Assembly (NCBI GenBank): GCA_031213475.1
Contig: JARUPZ010000009.1
Span: 8,961,601-9,025,600, forward strand
DNA from: Nereocystis luetkeana
Lineage: Eukaryota; Sar; Phaeophyceae; Laminariales; Laminariaceae
Reading direction: 5' to 3'
Length of the DNA stretch: 64,000 nucleotides
A model generated the notes under the pieces. The model searched no databases. It was given only the letters and a program-made list of their open reading frames with translations, and had not been told where the DNA came from. Position numbers and translations under genes: made by a program. Shown here piece by piece: positions 1 through 11,577 of this stretch (position 1 is its first letter; every line of letters begins with the position of its first letter).

Positions 1-1100
1 GACAAGGCGGTCGACTTCTATAGCATGAAACAGCCTGAAGCGGAGAAAGAAACATCACGAGCCGATCGAACGGTGCTTGGCACGGTTTAGGAAGCGTCAA
101 AGCACATGACACCGGAACAGGCTTAGAAAAGTGCTGCATGTCATCTACACGGGCCTGTTTACTCTAAGACAGCCCTGGACACCACGGCCCCCGACGTAAC
201 CCACCGCAAGCCAAACCAACCTAACCCGACCCAACGAAAGATGTTGCACGTTTGCTACACCTTACGCAACGCCAATCAATGCAATGCAGAGAGGCGGATG
301 GGGCGAAACGAATCCGATTAGAAACGCGCTGCATCTAAACCACGTGGGCCCTGTTTTTTTTATTTCCCCGCCTGACATAATAAGGAGACCTAACGGTCGG
401 GGGTGCAGCCGCGTTCACGACAGACCCCGCGCCCGGGATCAAACCACTGTCCTTCGCGCCAACCGGTGAACTCGTCATCTTCGCGCTTGAGACCGAAACC
501 GAAATTGCGCTCGCGTTTGAAACCGCGCGTGTGGCCGAAACCGATATCGCGGGGTGAAACACAGGTTGCAGGCAACCCCACCGTGCTGCTTGATCTGTTT
601 GGCGAACCAGCGCTCGCGCTAGCGGGAGGCCAAACCTTGCTGTATGCCCCGTTTGGCGAACAAACGCTCGCACTTGCGCTCTGAAGCGTGGATCGCGTGC
701 GGACGCGCCACCCCTGTTCTGTTGAGAGGACAGCTAGCACAGCGGACGACGTCCTCCCTCTGCGCATAGGAGCAATAATATTCGAATACGCAGAACTCTG
801 TCCCACCTCGACCCGACAGGTCAAAGGCAGCTGAAGGTTGCCATTATAGCACTCGAACCGGGTGGTGTCGGTTATGGTAGGAGGTCGGCAAGCCTCTCCA
901 TCAAAGTGAAAGAACTCCCGTCAACCACGCCCGAAGAATTGTCACACGCCAAGGCAGGAGCTGTCTTGACAATGGCAGACCAATTTACGACGACTCCTGC
1001 AACACCTGCAGTAGAAAATATAAGAAGCCAGGAGACGGGCGAAACCCATCGTAATCGTACGAGGGCTTATAAATTAATATTCATCGAACCAAAACAATGA
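1..1100. other. No gene recognised; short direct repeats
   Basis: I see no supported coding region here. Between about 590 and 690 a short GTTTGGCGAAC-containing segment occurs twice, followed each time by a GC-rich CTCGC-type tail. This produces overlapping open frames on both strands that look like low-complexity artefacts rather than genes. Confidence 0.4.
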
Positions 1101-1104
1101 AAAT

Positions 1105-1670
1105 AGTGCAGCAGGAAGCGTCGGAACGTGGCGTAGAAGTGGTTGTACTACTAGTACGCCAAGAACCATCAGGACGTCGGTGGATTAGTTGGCGGTTTGG
1201 GGGTGTTGGTGGTTTGGGTCGATAGGTGAGTAGGGTTTTCGCTAAATAATAGCGTTGTATCATGGATTTGTGGTCAGCAAACACAAATCGAAGCATGAGT
1301 AGGCATCTGAACGTCGGGGGTGTGGGTATTGGCGTACGCCGCCCCCCCTGGCGTGGCGGCTATCGTACCCCTAGTATAGCAGTAAGCATCGCAACGTCGG
1401 TGGAGAAGTGGGCGCATTAGTTCCAAGTAAAACTCGGTGAGGGTATGGGTGGTTCGAGTGGATGGTTGGGTTGGCTGTTTGCTACATAGCGTTGCAGCAA
1501 GGGCCCGAGGTCAACGAGCATAGTCTAAAGCATGAGAAAATGTCGGAGCGTCGGTGGTGTGGGTATGTACGTACACCGGCCCCGCCGGCGTGCGAGCTGT
1601 CGACTGTCGCACCACTAGTACAACAGAATGCATCGGCACGTCGGTGGATTAGTGGGTGGATTATTTTTAA
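1105..1670. repeat. Degenerate tandem repeat, period about 240 bp
   Basis: Two kinds of segment alternate. One contains CGTCGGTGGATTAGTGGG-like sequence (near 1170, 1400 and 1638). The other contains CGTCGGxGGTGTGGGTAT followed by a GC-rich GTACGC/ACACCGGCCCC stretch (near 1303 and 1549). Spacing between like segments is 230-246 bp, which indicates an old, diverged tandem array. No coding potential is apparent. Confidence 0.6.
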
Positions 1671-1957
1671 AGCAAACGGCTGTTACACCCTCAGTCTGCA
1701 TATATCATGACAAGATAAAAAAGCGAGATTAATGTAGTAAATATGATTGGTTTGGGAGGAGAGATATATTGGGGTTTCGCCACAGAGTGCGGCAGCATGA
1801 GCGGTCGGCCAGCACCCACAACGCAAAGCACGGGTAACGGAGCGTCTGCCACGCGTTTTTGCAGCAGCAGCGCTCAACGCACACGGCACCAATGCCAGTC
1901 CCGGCGGGCTCTGTGATGTCACGGCAACCTCCACGGGACCAATGTACACAGCACCTA

Positions 1958-1977
1958 GCTTAGGGTTAGGGTTAGTG
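1958..1977 (+). repeat. Short telomere-like TTAGGG run
   Basis: The sequence shows about two and a half TTAGGG units (TTAGGGTTAGGGTTAG). TTAGGG is the usual brown-algal and animal telomere unit. This is an interstitial copy too short to be a chromosome end. A second, slightly longer run lies near 61.53 kb. Confidence 0.6.
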
Positions 1978-2124
1978 CCCCATGGTATGCCGTGGAGGTC
2001 GGTGGAAGGTTCCGCGGTATGCCGCCGTTGAAGATGGCGTGGACGGTTTTGCTCCAGGTGATGCCTCGGCACGTCGCCTCAAAATATCAAACGGTTCGTG
2101 TGTTTATAGTTCTCCCTAACGACA

Positions 2125-2790
2125 CTCAACTCTACGAGAACTCATAGGCAGAGTGCCTGCCCACAGCAACGTTCAACCCGTGTCCCTATTATATTCCTGC
2201 AGGTGGTGTTGTCAGGCCCACCCTCCTGCTGAGAAGGGGATGGAGAAGCAGGAGGTTACCTGCTGTAGATGTCGTACAGCAGTAGTAGTAGTGGTATCAC
2301 CTGTCATTATGTTTTTTTTTGTTCAGATCTACGTAACGAAACCCAACTCTGCTTGTACTCGTAGGCAGACAGGCAGACTGTACTTGTACAAAGGATCGTT
2401 CGATCCGTGTCCCTGAGTCATGGTGGTATTGACAGGCCCACCCTCCTTCGGATGAGGGGACGTAGAAGGAGGAGAAGCTCTGCTGGGAATGTGCTACAGC
2501 GGTACTAATGGCGGTGGCTGCATTTGCTACGAGAAGACCTGTTGGACATGTCTACACAAACCAAAAACACTTCTCGTGCGGGTACGTTTGTCAAAGCAAG
2601 TCGAACAGTTTTGTTTTTCTGAGTTTCTACCAAACGAAACCCAACTCTACGAGTGCTCGTAGGCAGACTGCCTGTCCACAACAACGTTCGGTTGTGTCCC
2701 TAAGACATGCTGAAGATGGTGTTGGCAGGCCCACCGCTCCTACTGACCAGGGGGCGGAGAAGCAGGAGAAGCAAAATATTGTTGACCTAA
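2125..2790 (+). repeat. Three diverged copies of a ~160-bp unit
   Basis: Three segments (about 2125-2285, 2340-2500 and 2637-2785) share the same order of blocks: ACCCAACTCTRCGAG, GTAGGCAGACTGCCTG, CAACGTTCG..CGTGTCCCT, a GTGTTGRCAGGCCCACC block, and a GGGGxxGGAGAAGCAGGAG block. They are diverged direct duplications. None keeps a long open frame in common, so I do not call them coding. Confidence 0.6.
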
Positions 2791-2799
2791 CACTATAGC

Positions 2800-4580
2800 C
2801 GGGGGCGGTTGGCACACCTTCTCGCAGCAGCAGTCTCCTGCCGATCCTTGCTGCGCGCGGCGTGTTCCCGAAACGAAATTTGTGCCCGTGCGTCCGTAAC
2901 GCTTGGTGCGCGGGCGTTTCATGCTGGCGAGTCTTTTCTATCGAGCATCAATCGCTCTGGGACCTTGCGCGGCGTCAAGAACTTCCGAAATAAATGCTGC
3001 TGCTGTTGTCTGTTTGATAGACGAAAGGGCGTCGATTTACAGTGACATTCTGCCATCAAACGCCACAGAATACATATCAAACCCCATGAGCTCCAGACCC
3101 TGCCGCCAGAAGGGGCCTCGCACGGCCGTTTGGGTGCGGCGAGCAACGACCTCATTAACGCCGTCAACAATAGGTCTGACCGAGCCCCGGTTCTACAAGA
3201 CGATCTCACTTTCGTTACGATCAATACGCTGCCGCCAACTTGCGAACTATTTCAGTGCTCGTACCGACTGTGGAACCAGCGATTGCCTACATACAAGCGA
3301 TCGTCCTGCGGGTAGGACAGGGTCGCGTATCTCAAGGCGCAGGGCTCCGCTGAAACTGAAAGATGCCCAGGCCTGCTTGTATGTGTGTCCGTTTATCGAT
3401 TCGCACGGTTTACACATCTACGTCGGGGGCGGTTAGGGACCTGAATTTGCGAAGGTTGGAGTTTGTGTTCGAGAGGGGACAGACAGACAAGTTTCGAATT
3501 TCCGTTATAGAACCCCTATTATTATGTCAACCGAGTCAATTTGCGAGTCCTCTGCAGGAAACAACGGGCTAAAAACGATGGTCAGTCGGGATGTCCGTGG
3601 GCAGAGGCTGACGTCACTACAGACCAAACCACGGCACTTACTTGCTAAGCGCCTCGGAACTAGGCTGGGTTCGACCAGAAAGAGGGAGGGAGACAGAACT
3701 TCGACGAGAGGAGAAGCAAAATAATAATAGAAATCAACCTGCGCCAGAAAAACTAGAAGATGTGTTTCAGATCATAACCTCAAAACTAAGTGTGAGAAGC
3801 GTTTTGGTTTAAGGGCGGGGGCGAAGCGAAACCAACTCGAGGGGAGTGGTAACGAGAGTACCTGTGAAGGATCCGGCCATTAGCGCTAAGGCGATGAAAT
3901 TACCATGACCAACGGCAGCAGGACGGCACAAAGATACTTACGACCAACGCGCAAACAGTCACAGGAGCAGCAGTTATTTATGCGCTTTCTTCTGTGTTTT
4001 GTTTGGTGCGCGGGGCGGTTGATTTTTCGTTCATCGCCTTCACTTTCCAGTTAAATTCCTAAGAGGTTTTACTCTTCTTGGCCATGTTCTGGACAAGCCG
4101 TTGACACAGGCGTCTTCTCTGCCCCCCCCCCGTACGGTTTTTTCCCGCATAGGATTCTGCAATCTCCCTGATAGTCGACTTTAATATTTAATCGATTCTT
4201 ACGAACTCACGCTCTCGTCCTTTCCACAAATAAATATTGTTTTTGCCTGACAATGTCTCGTATGCCCTAGGTGAGACTCGAGCGCACGAACTTGTGCTTA
4301 TATTACTAGGAACGCGAACCACCTACCCAGCTACCAGGGACGTCGTTGTATGTACATGATATTCACATCACTCGCCTAGTTGGTGTTGGCGGGGTATACA
4401 TCATGTTCAGGGAATGAACCCCGCTACTATCAGGGACGTGGCCTCATAGATAGGTGTGCCGCATTTTTTGTCTGGGAAGGCATTGCGATCGTTGATTTTT
4501 CTATAGGGTGGTTGGCTTCGATTGCTCCATTATTACTGCATGTATGTCCACGAGGCGTGACGTTCACATCACCCCAGGCA
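2800..4580. other. No gene or repeat recognised
   Basis: Several overlapping open frames of 60-180 codons occur on both strands, but none shows a recognisable domain, transmembrane or signal segment, or splice-consistent boundaries. I see no repeat shared with the rest of the window. Confidence 0.3.
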
Positions 4581-4584
4581 GCAG

Positions 4585-4965
4585 GCGTGTTATCTCTGTG
4601 TTCACGACTACAGTGTGTTTGGTACGGTGCAGGCAGCACTCCTGAAAGCACCCGCTGTAGTCAGCGGCCACGAGTTGGGAAGCACTTTAATTTTGGGTGA
4701 GTGGATACCCGCGGCCATGTTGGTCCTCAGTTTCCACGTTGATTTCAGTTCGTGTACGCCTTCCTCGTCGTGCTTCCTAATTATTTGTTGCAATTCATTT
4801 TTATTTTTTAGGGATTTTCGGGTCGTCCGATGTAGCGCTTCAGCACCTTTGTGTGACCACGGACTCCTTGATTTGGTATTTAATAGGAGAACAATTACAA
4901 CTCTACCGTCACGCTGGATGCCGACAGAGAGAAATAATCGCTTCATGTTAGTTACGGACACGCCT
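4585..4965 (+). repeat. Dispersed repeat, copy 1 (partner at 62.05-62.63 kb)
   Basis: The blocks CTCTGTGTTCACGACTAC, GGTGCAGGCAGCACTCC, GCTGTAGTCAGCRGCCAC, CGCGGCCAT, GCCTTCYTCGTC, a T-rich tract with GGGTTTTCGG-like sequence, and CCACGGACTCCTT recur in the same order at 62.05-62.63 kb. I saw no coding sequence or terminal inverted repeats. It is probably a non-autonomous transposable-element relic of about 400-600 bp. Confidence 0.6.
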
Positions 4966-4989
4966 CACTTTTAATAACTGTATTCCATA

Positions 4990-5338
4990 CCGGTCGCCCC
5001 GGTGGTTCAAGTGGTTAACCTCGAATTCTACTTGGTTGAGTCCTGGGTTCGAGCCCCAGGTGGGTCGGACTTTGCCATTATTTGCAAAAAAAAAAAAAAA
5101 AAAAAAGGATTCAATTGTTGAGAGCGCCTTGCAGCGTGGGTAGGCACAATTCGATGCGAGTCGACGAGGGAAAGAAAAGGCTGAAATCTTCTCGCGATAA
5201 AAATGAAGGCACGTACCGTAGCGGGAAGGGGGGAGAAGAGCCTTCTATGTGACCCCGGATCTGAGTTGCGAGTGGGAAGGAGAGAGAGAAGAAGAAGATG
5301 TTTGAAGATAATGAATGGGATGAGCAAAAACAAAAAAA
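4990..5338 (+). mobile_element. tRNA-derived SINE, copy 1
   Basis: The 5' part looks like a tRNA with an internal RNA polymerase III promoter: a GGTTCAAGTGGTTAACC A-box-like segment, then GGTTCGAGCCCC matching the B box, inside a GGG-TTCGA-CCC stem-loop. A unique ~230-bp body follows (GGATTCAATTGTTGAGAGCGC ... GATCTGAGTTGCGAGT) and it ends in GGGATGAGC plus an A-rich tail. Near-identical copies lie at 52.48 and 53.39 kb, with a minus-strand copy at the window end. This copy also has an internal A run at about 5086-5106 that the others lack. Confidence 0.85.
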
Positions 5339-5719
5339 ACGTATATTGTTTGTCGGTACCAACCTCATTCTAGTTCACCTTCGACCCACCCACGCAGGCA
5401 CTGCAACTGTATTCATAATACGTACGGGTACATACCGAATACACTTCTTCTGTGTATCAATGCCCACTTGTATTTAACCTCCAGACATAGCAAGGTAGAT
5501 GCAACTGCCCAATATTCCACTGTAGTTTAAGTTTAAGTGTCCTCTATCTCACCCACTTTTTACTTGATAAAATGGTGCTAATTCACTCGAGAAAAATGGT
5601 CGGCTAACGAGACGAGGGGGCTAGTGGAGAGTTTTGCTAGGAATTCGTCTTGTACTCACAATCATTTTTTCGGATAAGTCGTCAATTCTCGCCGTCGAAG
5701 TTTCAGTGTTCCGACTTGT

Positions 5720-6205
5720 GCACGTGTTCTTTCTGCTCGTCGACATCCAGCACCACCAACGTCGGAGTCAAACTACGTCAGAACGCCTATATAGGTACGT
5801 CTATTTGGACCAAGCAGAGATAACAACACAAGTCCATGTATCACACTGGATGCGACGGGTACGACATACAGCACGCATTCTATGAAAGAGAAGAAGAGAA
5901 GGACCTCTTGATAAAAAATAAATAAAAATCGAAAGATAGAAAGAAGGAGAAACATTGAAGAAAAAACCGTCTTGCCTCCGGCAGGGGATGTGGCAGACAC
6001 TATTGATTAAAAAACGAGCTGACGGAACAATACCACCAACAACATCTGATTTTAATCGTAAGATTAAGATCGAGGGAAATAACGAAATAACAGGAAACTC
6101 GAAACAGATTTGAATATATATATATATATATATTATATATGTACGTGGCCGCAGCTGTTTGTTGCACGAGTAGCATACTGTTAACAAATCCAATACCTGG
6201 TACAT
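5720..6205 (-). mobile_element. LINE-tail-like dispersed repeat, copy at 5.7-6.2 kb
   Basis: Blocks here match those in the 53.2-54.1 and 56-57 kb cluster: TCGTCGACATCCAGCAC, TACGACATACA..TTCTATGAAA, GGATGTGGCAGACAC, and GTGGCCGCAG..GCACGAGTAGCATA. In the cluster these blocks follow the C-terminal codons of LINE ORF fragments, so this looks like a solo, diverged 3' end of the same element. There is no ORF. An (AT)n run lies at about 6114-6138. Confidence 0.55.
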
Positions 6206-6209
6206 AACT

Positions 6210-7685
6210 AAAAACGTACGTCAGCTGTGCGTTCAACCGGTCGGCAGATCGGTAGATAGATACTCGCCGTTGAAAGCTGCGGAAACCGTTCGCGCGTTTT
6301 CAAACATTTCCCTCGCGATTGCCTCGCGATTGACCAGAGGCTCCCCTGGACGCTACGAGGGTCGACGAGACGATAACAGGATAGTACCTACAGCAGGATC
6401 TACTTCCAATTGGTGTCGGCCTGTACCATTTCGTACACTGAAACAGCAGTTCAACACGCGCGGAGGGTGAGGGTACACAAGACAATCGAAAGTTGGTTTG
6501 CAACAACAGTTTAAACGTGACAGGTACGCCAACGCACTGAACAATGTTTGAAATACTCCCTGTCAATGTTGCAGCAGTGTCACAGAGTCGAGCGATGCGC
6601 GTGTCATGTACATGGCGTAGTATCGTCGCGCTCTCCCGCCGATATAGCTCTTGTTCCTCGATAGGATGCTCAGATATATTGCCGTTCTAAACCCATAATG
6701 TATTACTTCGTTTAGGCCGTCTGGCACTCATTCACACGTTCAAGCTCTTTCAATTCGCTTCGAAGACTGCTACCTGCATTCCCGTGGTTCCACCCAGCTT
6801 TCAGAACGTCCGCCTGATCCATCTTACAGTTGTCTCAGTCGTTAATCGTTAGGTGCAGCGGGACATTGCCGGCCATGGGACGCACTATAAGAACCTGAAG
6901 GAGTGGAGAAAGGTTATGACCGTGCTCACATTCCGGGTTCAACTCGCATTATCCCCTTTGCCTACATGCCGTGCCCACTTTTGGAAACCCCTCGAATCCT
7001 TGGATTACCACCGTAACATCCTCCTCAGCTGGGGTAGCTTGACAAGGAAAGCCACGCCATGTCCCAGATGGTGGACCCTAGGTAATCTATGTTAGCCAAA
7101 CGGAGGGAAGAAACCCCGGCCCATTATTCTTCAGAAAGGAACGCCTACCCCTAGTGTGCACACTACATGCGTCGCCTTGCTCACTAACGCGGTGTAAACT
7201 GTTAAGCCCCCACCAATTACGTCTCCGAATGCTTGCTGGCCCCTAAACGCGCTACGGTTTCCCCGAGATACAGTCCCGGTACCACCTAAAACCATAGTGC
7301 CAATCGATAGGAAATATCACAATCGTCGTGCCTCCAAGATGAAAACCAGTCAAAACCAGAATGTCAAAGATCGCAAGGAGCCCCGTTCCTTCGGACAATA
7401 GTCTCCTATTGCCCCATTCTCCTCCTGCCATAGATACACAGATCGCGACGGTAATGTGAGATGACAGGGTCGTTTTTTTCATGATTTAAACATAGTAATC
7501 ATCTGGCGCCTACTAAAGAAATGAACTTGTGCAAATTCGCAGTGCCGCTGCCGAGCTGAGCGGGTTAGTTTTTTCAGGTGCCGCTGGCCTAGAACAACGC
7601 ACCCAGTGGCATCCCGCTCATCCTCCCCAGCTTAGAACAAGCGCTTCGAGAATCGCCACCCCGGATCAATAGCCGTAGGCACTCC
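6210..7685. other. No gene recognised; one short dispersed repeat
   Basis: About 6520-6575 (GTTTGAAATACTCCC and flanks, then GTxGCAGCAG) recurs with changes at 41340-41403. Otherwise no supported gene is visible. The open frame near 6853-7095 has no recognisable domain. Confidence 0.35.
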
Positions 7686-7689
7686 TCGC

Positions 7690-9320
7690 CCATCAATCCC
7701 CCCCGAAGTAAAAGCCATAGACCTGCCTGGGCCGCCCCGCGTGCCCCTCGCCGCCCTCGACCGGCTTGATGACGTTCGTGCGGATTGGAAACCTTCTCAG
7801 CACCTTCTTTCTACTCGGCGCGGGGTGTCTCCTCGTCGGAATGGCTGCGGTGTGGCTTTGCTCGCTATTCGGATCGTACAAGGCGCACAACGCGCGCAAC
7901 GTGACCAACCGCAGCGGAATCAAGCCGTTCAATAACTCCGCCTCTGAGACCCAGTCCGACGCCACCCCGTCGATGTACCGGCAGCGGTATTCCCATCTCG
8001 CAACCCGGTCGCGTTGACCACCCGCCTCATGTCCAGGAGCGCGTACGTTGGTGCTGCTGTAGTCGAGTGCCCTCCGAGCCCAAGTGTGCTCCCCACGCCC
8101 TCTGCGCGAACTCATCCTCCATGGAGTGGCGAAGATCGGACAGCCCCATGTAGAATGGTTTCAGCGACGCAGTGGAGACCGTCCTGGAGAGCGTCGTCCT
8201 GCCTACCATTTCGATGACGACGCTCAGGCCCTCGATCACCACCTCTACTACCTTCCGCGAACCATTCTACTTTTTATGAACCAATTAAGGCCCCGTACCC
8301 TCCCGGTTGAGCGAGCTGTTTTTCTCCCTCGCCAGGAGGAGATCGCCCGTCACGACCCGAGTGCCCGCCGACGGCCGCTGAATCGATGCGTTGCGACGTT
8401 GTCGCGCCTTCTCCCCGCCCTCGAGTGCATCCGGAGTCCTCCGTGTCATCTATCAGAGGCATTAACTCATCGAGGGGCGTACGCAGGCTGCCTCGGACGT
8501 GTTGGGGATCCTCAGCAAGTCCACCTGCAGAACTTCCCACGGCTCGAGGTATCTGCCCTGCAGCATAGCTATACGCTGGCTACGCGTTCGCTTCCCACGC
8601 CGGCACCCGCACGACAAGACATACTCTCTCGCGTCTCAACACCTCCCTGGCCAATGGAAGCGGTCGCCCAGTAGCAAAAGGGTCCTGCCAACCCCTGGGT
8701 TTCCGTGCTGGCAGTGTCCTGCCGTCTCACCGTGTCCGGCACGTCTCGCAATACGTCGATATTCCGCTCCACCACCGCTCGTTCCGACGGGTGCTCGCTA
8801 TGCGGCAAACCTCCCCCCGTCTGGTGGGGTACACCCGAGCTACCCCCGGGTACCGCCGAGGTCACCCCACGACTCGTTGGCACCACCACGGACGAGATAT
8901 GCTTTTCTGCACCGCCGCATCTCCTTGGGCACTGCCCGGCCACCCCCCATCGGCGATGAACGCGCCGACCCCGTGCGGAAAGGGGGGGGCGGGGCCGCCC
9001 GAGGTGCCCGCGTCGCTCGAGCCACCGGGTTTGGGAGCGGACGCAGCCGCATGGACGGCGTGGACGCACGCGTTGATTGCCGAAGCGCCACCGCCGGCAT
9101 GTCCACCCCTACTGAGGCAAGCCTGTCGTGAAAAGCGAGGGTGCCAAGCTGCCTGTCAGTCAAGTCCCTTTTCCCCGATGTCTGCAGAGAGCCGGCGCCG
9201 TGATGAGTCTGAGGGGTCCTGTCAACCACGGCTCCAACCAGCGAGGGCGCAGGGGGCGGGTGTGGTCTCAGCGTGCGTGGTTTCGGAGAGCAGAGGTCGG
9301 TGGTGTGGGGCGTGATGATG
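7690..9320 (-). pseudogene. Decayed LTR-retrotransposon polyprotein fragment (integrase)
   Basis: Read on the minus strand across frameshifts, about 8770-8660 encodes an integrase zinc-binding-like region: a GHCQHGNPGVG segment, then RTLLLLGDRFHWPG. A stop follows, then LSCGCRRGK with two cysteines. About 8585-8480 gives LEPWEVLQVDLL, the usual start of the integrase catalytic core including its first Asp. Further downstream (about 7960-7850) a stretch reading WEYRCRYIDG then WVSEAELL resembles the C-terminal chromodomain-like tail of such elements. Several stops and frame changes interrupt it, so it is not functional. The overlapping plus-strand open frames here are shadows. No LTRs were identified. 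The order is compatible with the Ty3/gypsy group, but this is inferred from motifs only. Confidence 0.7.
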
Positions 9321-9324
9321 GCTC

Positions 9325-9960
9325 TCTAAATTGAGCGGGACAAGGAACGGCGACGTGGTCAGTCGTACCATGACTAAGAACAAAGCGTAGTCATTGACTG
9401 TTAGCGCTCGACCCCAAAGCGTACACACTGACTGCTGGCGCTTGGCCCACAAGTTACTCGACGGTTGAGTCAGGAAAGAGTTAGGCGATCCGCGTCCTGA
9501 AACGTCTTGGGTGCTGTGGCTGCCATCAGCGTGTGTCCCGGCTGCATGCACTTAGACTCGCTAATTTAGCCATACTCACCCCCTCCCCCTTTGTACGCTA
9601 CCTACGCAGGGGAAAGCACGAATATGCTGTACCTGTTATAAGATATCTACGTACAGTTATGTTTATAACATCCCTACCATAATTTTTTCTAGGCCAACTA
9701 CTATTTTCTCGACCGTGAAGGCCAACCCTAAACCGGAGTTAACCAGCCCACATAAGCGCACTATAATAATACCAAAACCTACGTACGGGTTAGTACATAT
9801 GTAGGGATCTGCACATCATGCAGGCACCGTGTTGAAAGTAGTACCAAGACTAACATCGCGCACTACAGGGGAACAGCATGATTATCGTGCCATGTGCAGT
9901 TTCTTTGGAAGTAGGGCAACGCTGCATCGCAACCGTGGCTGCCACGTTTGCAATCTGACC
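9325..9960. other. No gene recognised
   Basis: This AT-richer stretch between the integrase relic and the 330-bp array has no coding features that I can support. It includes two similar segments around 9383-9395 and 9418-9430 (GCGTA plus GACTGTTAGCGCT / GACTGCTGGCGCT). Confidence 0.3.
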
Positions 9961-9966
9961 CACAGC

Positions 9967-11175
9967 GAAATATGGCTGTGGCTACTAGCAAAACTATCAT
10001 GGTTGATCACAAGAAACGTTGGACTCGATTGCGAAGAACCAGCGTGCCATGGTCACACGGGATCATGGCGTTTATTTGACCTCGGGTGAAAATAGGCGTG
10101 ATCGCTTGCGGCCGCCTCCAGCTTGATCACAAGCAAGCACGGAGTCGATAGCGGAACGCAGGCGTGCGATAGTCACACGGGATCAGGGATTGAAGCTAAT
10201 CACGTAAACGCATAGGTTCGCTTACTACTTGAACGCCTCCAGCTTGATCACAGGCAAGCGCATAATCTAGTAGACCTCGACAAAACATGGCTGCGGCAAC
10301 TAGAAAGCACTCCTGGTTAATCACAAGCAACTCTGGACTCGATTGCAAAGAACGGCGCGCCATGGTCATCCAGGAACATGGCGTTTATTTGTCTACGGGT
10401 AAACATGGGTGTGATCACTAGCAATCGTCTCCAGCTTGACCACAAGCAAGCATGGGGTCTATGGCAAATCGCAGGCATCCGATAATCACACAGGATCAGG
10501 GATTGAAGCTGACCACGGATAAGTTGACTACGTAAACGCATAGGTGCGCTCACTACTTGAATGCCTCCTGCTTGATCACAGGCAAGCGTGCAGTCGATTA
10601 AACCCCGACCAAACATGTCTTTGGCTACTGGCAGACGCCTCCAGGTTGATCACAAGCAACTCGGGACTCGATTGCAAAGAACCGCCGCACCATGGTCACC
10701 CAGGAACATGGTGTTTATTTGCCTACGCGTTAACATGGGTTTGACCCCTAGCAATCGTCTCCAGCTTGATCACAAGCAAGCATGAGGTCGATGGCAAATC
10801 GCAGGCGTGCGATAATCACACAGGATCAGGGATTGAAGCTGACCACGGATACGTTGACTACGTAAACGCATAGGTGCGCTCACTACTTGAATGCCTCCTG
10901 CTTGATCACAGGCAAGCGTGGAGTCGATTAAACCCCGACCAAACATGTCTTTGGCTACTGGCAGACGCCTCCAGGTTGATCACAAGCAACTCGATACTCG
11001 ATTGCAAAGAACCGCCGCGCCATGGTCACCCAGGAACATGGTGTTTATTTGCCTACGCGTTAACATGGGCTTGACCCCTAGCAATCGCCTCCAGCTTGAT
11101 CACAAGCAAGCTTGAGGTCGATGGCAAATCGCAGGCGTGCGATAATCACACGGGGATAGGGATTGAAGCTGACCA
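9967..11175 (+). repeat. 330-bp higher-order tandem array (~3.7 copies)
   Basis: The anchor CTACTTGAAYGCCTCC occurs at about 10222, 10552 and 10882, exactly 330 bp apart. Each unit contains three versions of the submotif TTGATCACARGCAA, spaced about 74, 120 and 136 bp. Units 2 and 3 are nearly identical and unit 1 is more diverged, so the array grew recently at its right-hand part. Open frames within the units repeat with the array and are not genes. It lies 1.6 kb upstream of the LRR gene start. Confidence 0.9.
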
Positions 11176-11577
11176 TATAAGGTGTACTATCGCCGTACCT
11201 GGTAGGTATATAATAATGCCAATATAACCGTATAAATGAGCAGGCACAGTGAATATTGTGCTAGGCACGACGAGCGTCGCGCCTCCGTTCATGTATTTCA
11301 ACACCCCTACTGTAGTACCCTGACTCTACCTGCCTGTCTGTATTACTACAGTCTGTACCAGAAAATAAAAGCGCTGAGTTCGCGGGACCACGATAAATTG
11401 ATATGAACTCCATTCAGTACAAGAGAGTTAACAATGAAATCAAACCCAAAGATATAATGCCACATACAACGAACAAGGAAACAACACGACGACATACGTC
11501 CGGGATGGGGAGGCACAGCAGACACGACAGCACTTCGAACGGGCAGTGCTGGGTATTGATGGCAATGGGTGCGTGTA

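Noticed and set aside
4996-5075. A possible genuine tRNA gene.
   Set aside because: The tRNA-like part lacks a complete, pairable acceptor stem and is fused to the conserved SINE body in all copies.
5028-5368. Minus-strand frames rich in Phe/Leu/Ser within the SINE (also at 52.5-52.9 and 53.5-53.8 kb).
   Set aside because: The same frames appear in every SINE copy and reflect its sequence; SINEs do not encode protein.
7766-8017. Plus-strand 83-codon frame with a hydrophobic, membrane-like segment (LLSTFFLLGAGCLLVGMAA).
   Set aside because: It lies antisense to the retrotransposon relic, whose minus-strand reading gives recognisable integrase-type motifs; the hydrophobic run is most likely a shadow of that coding sequence.
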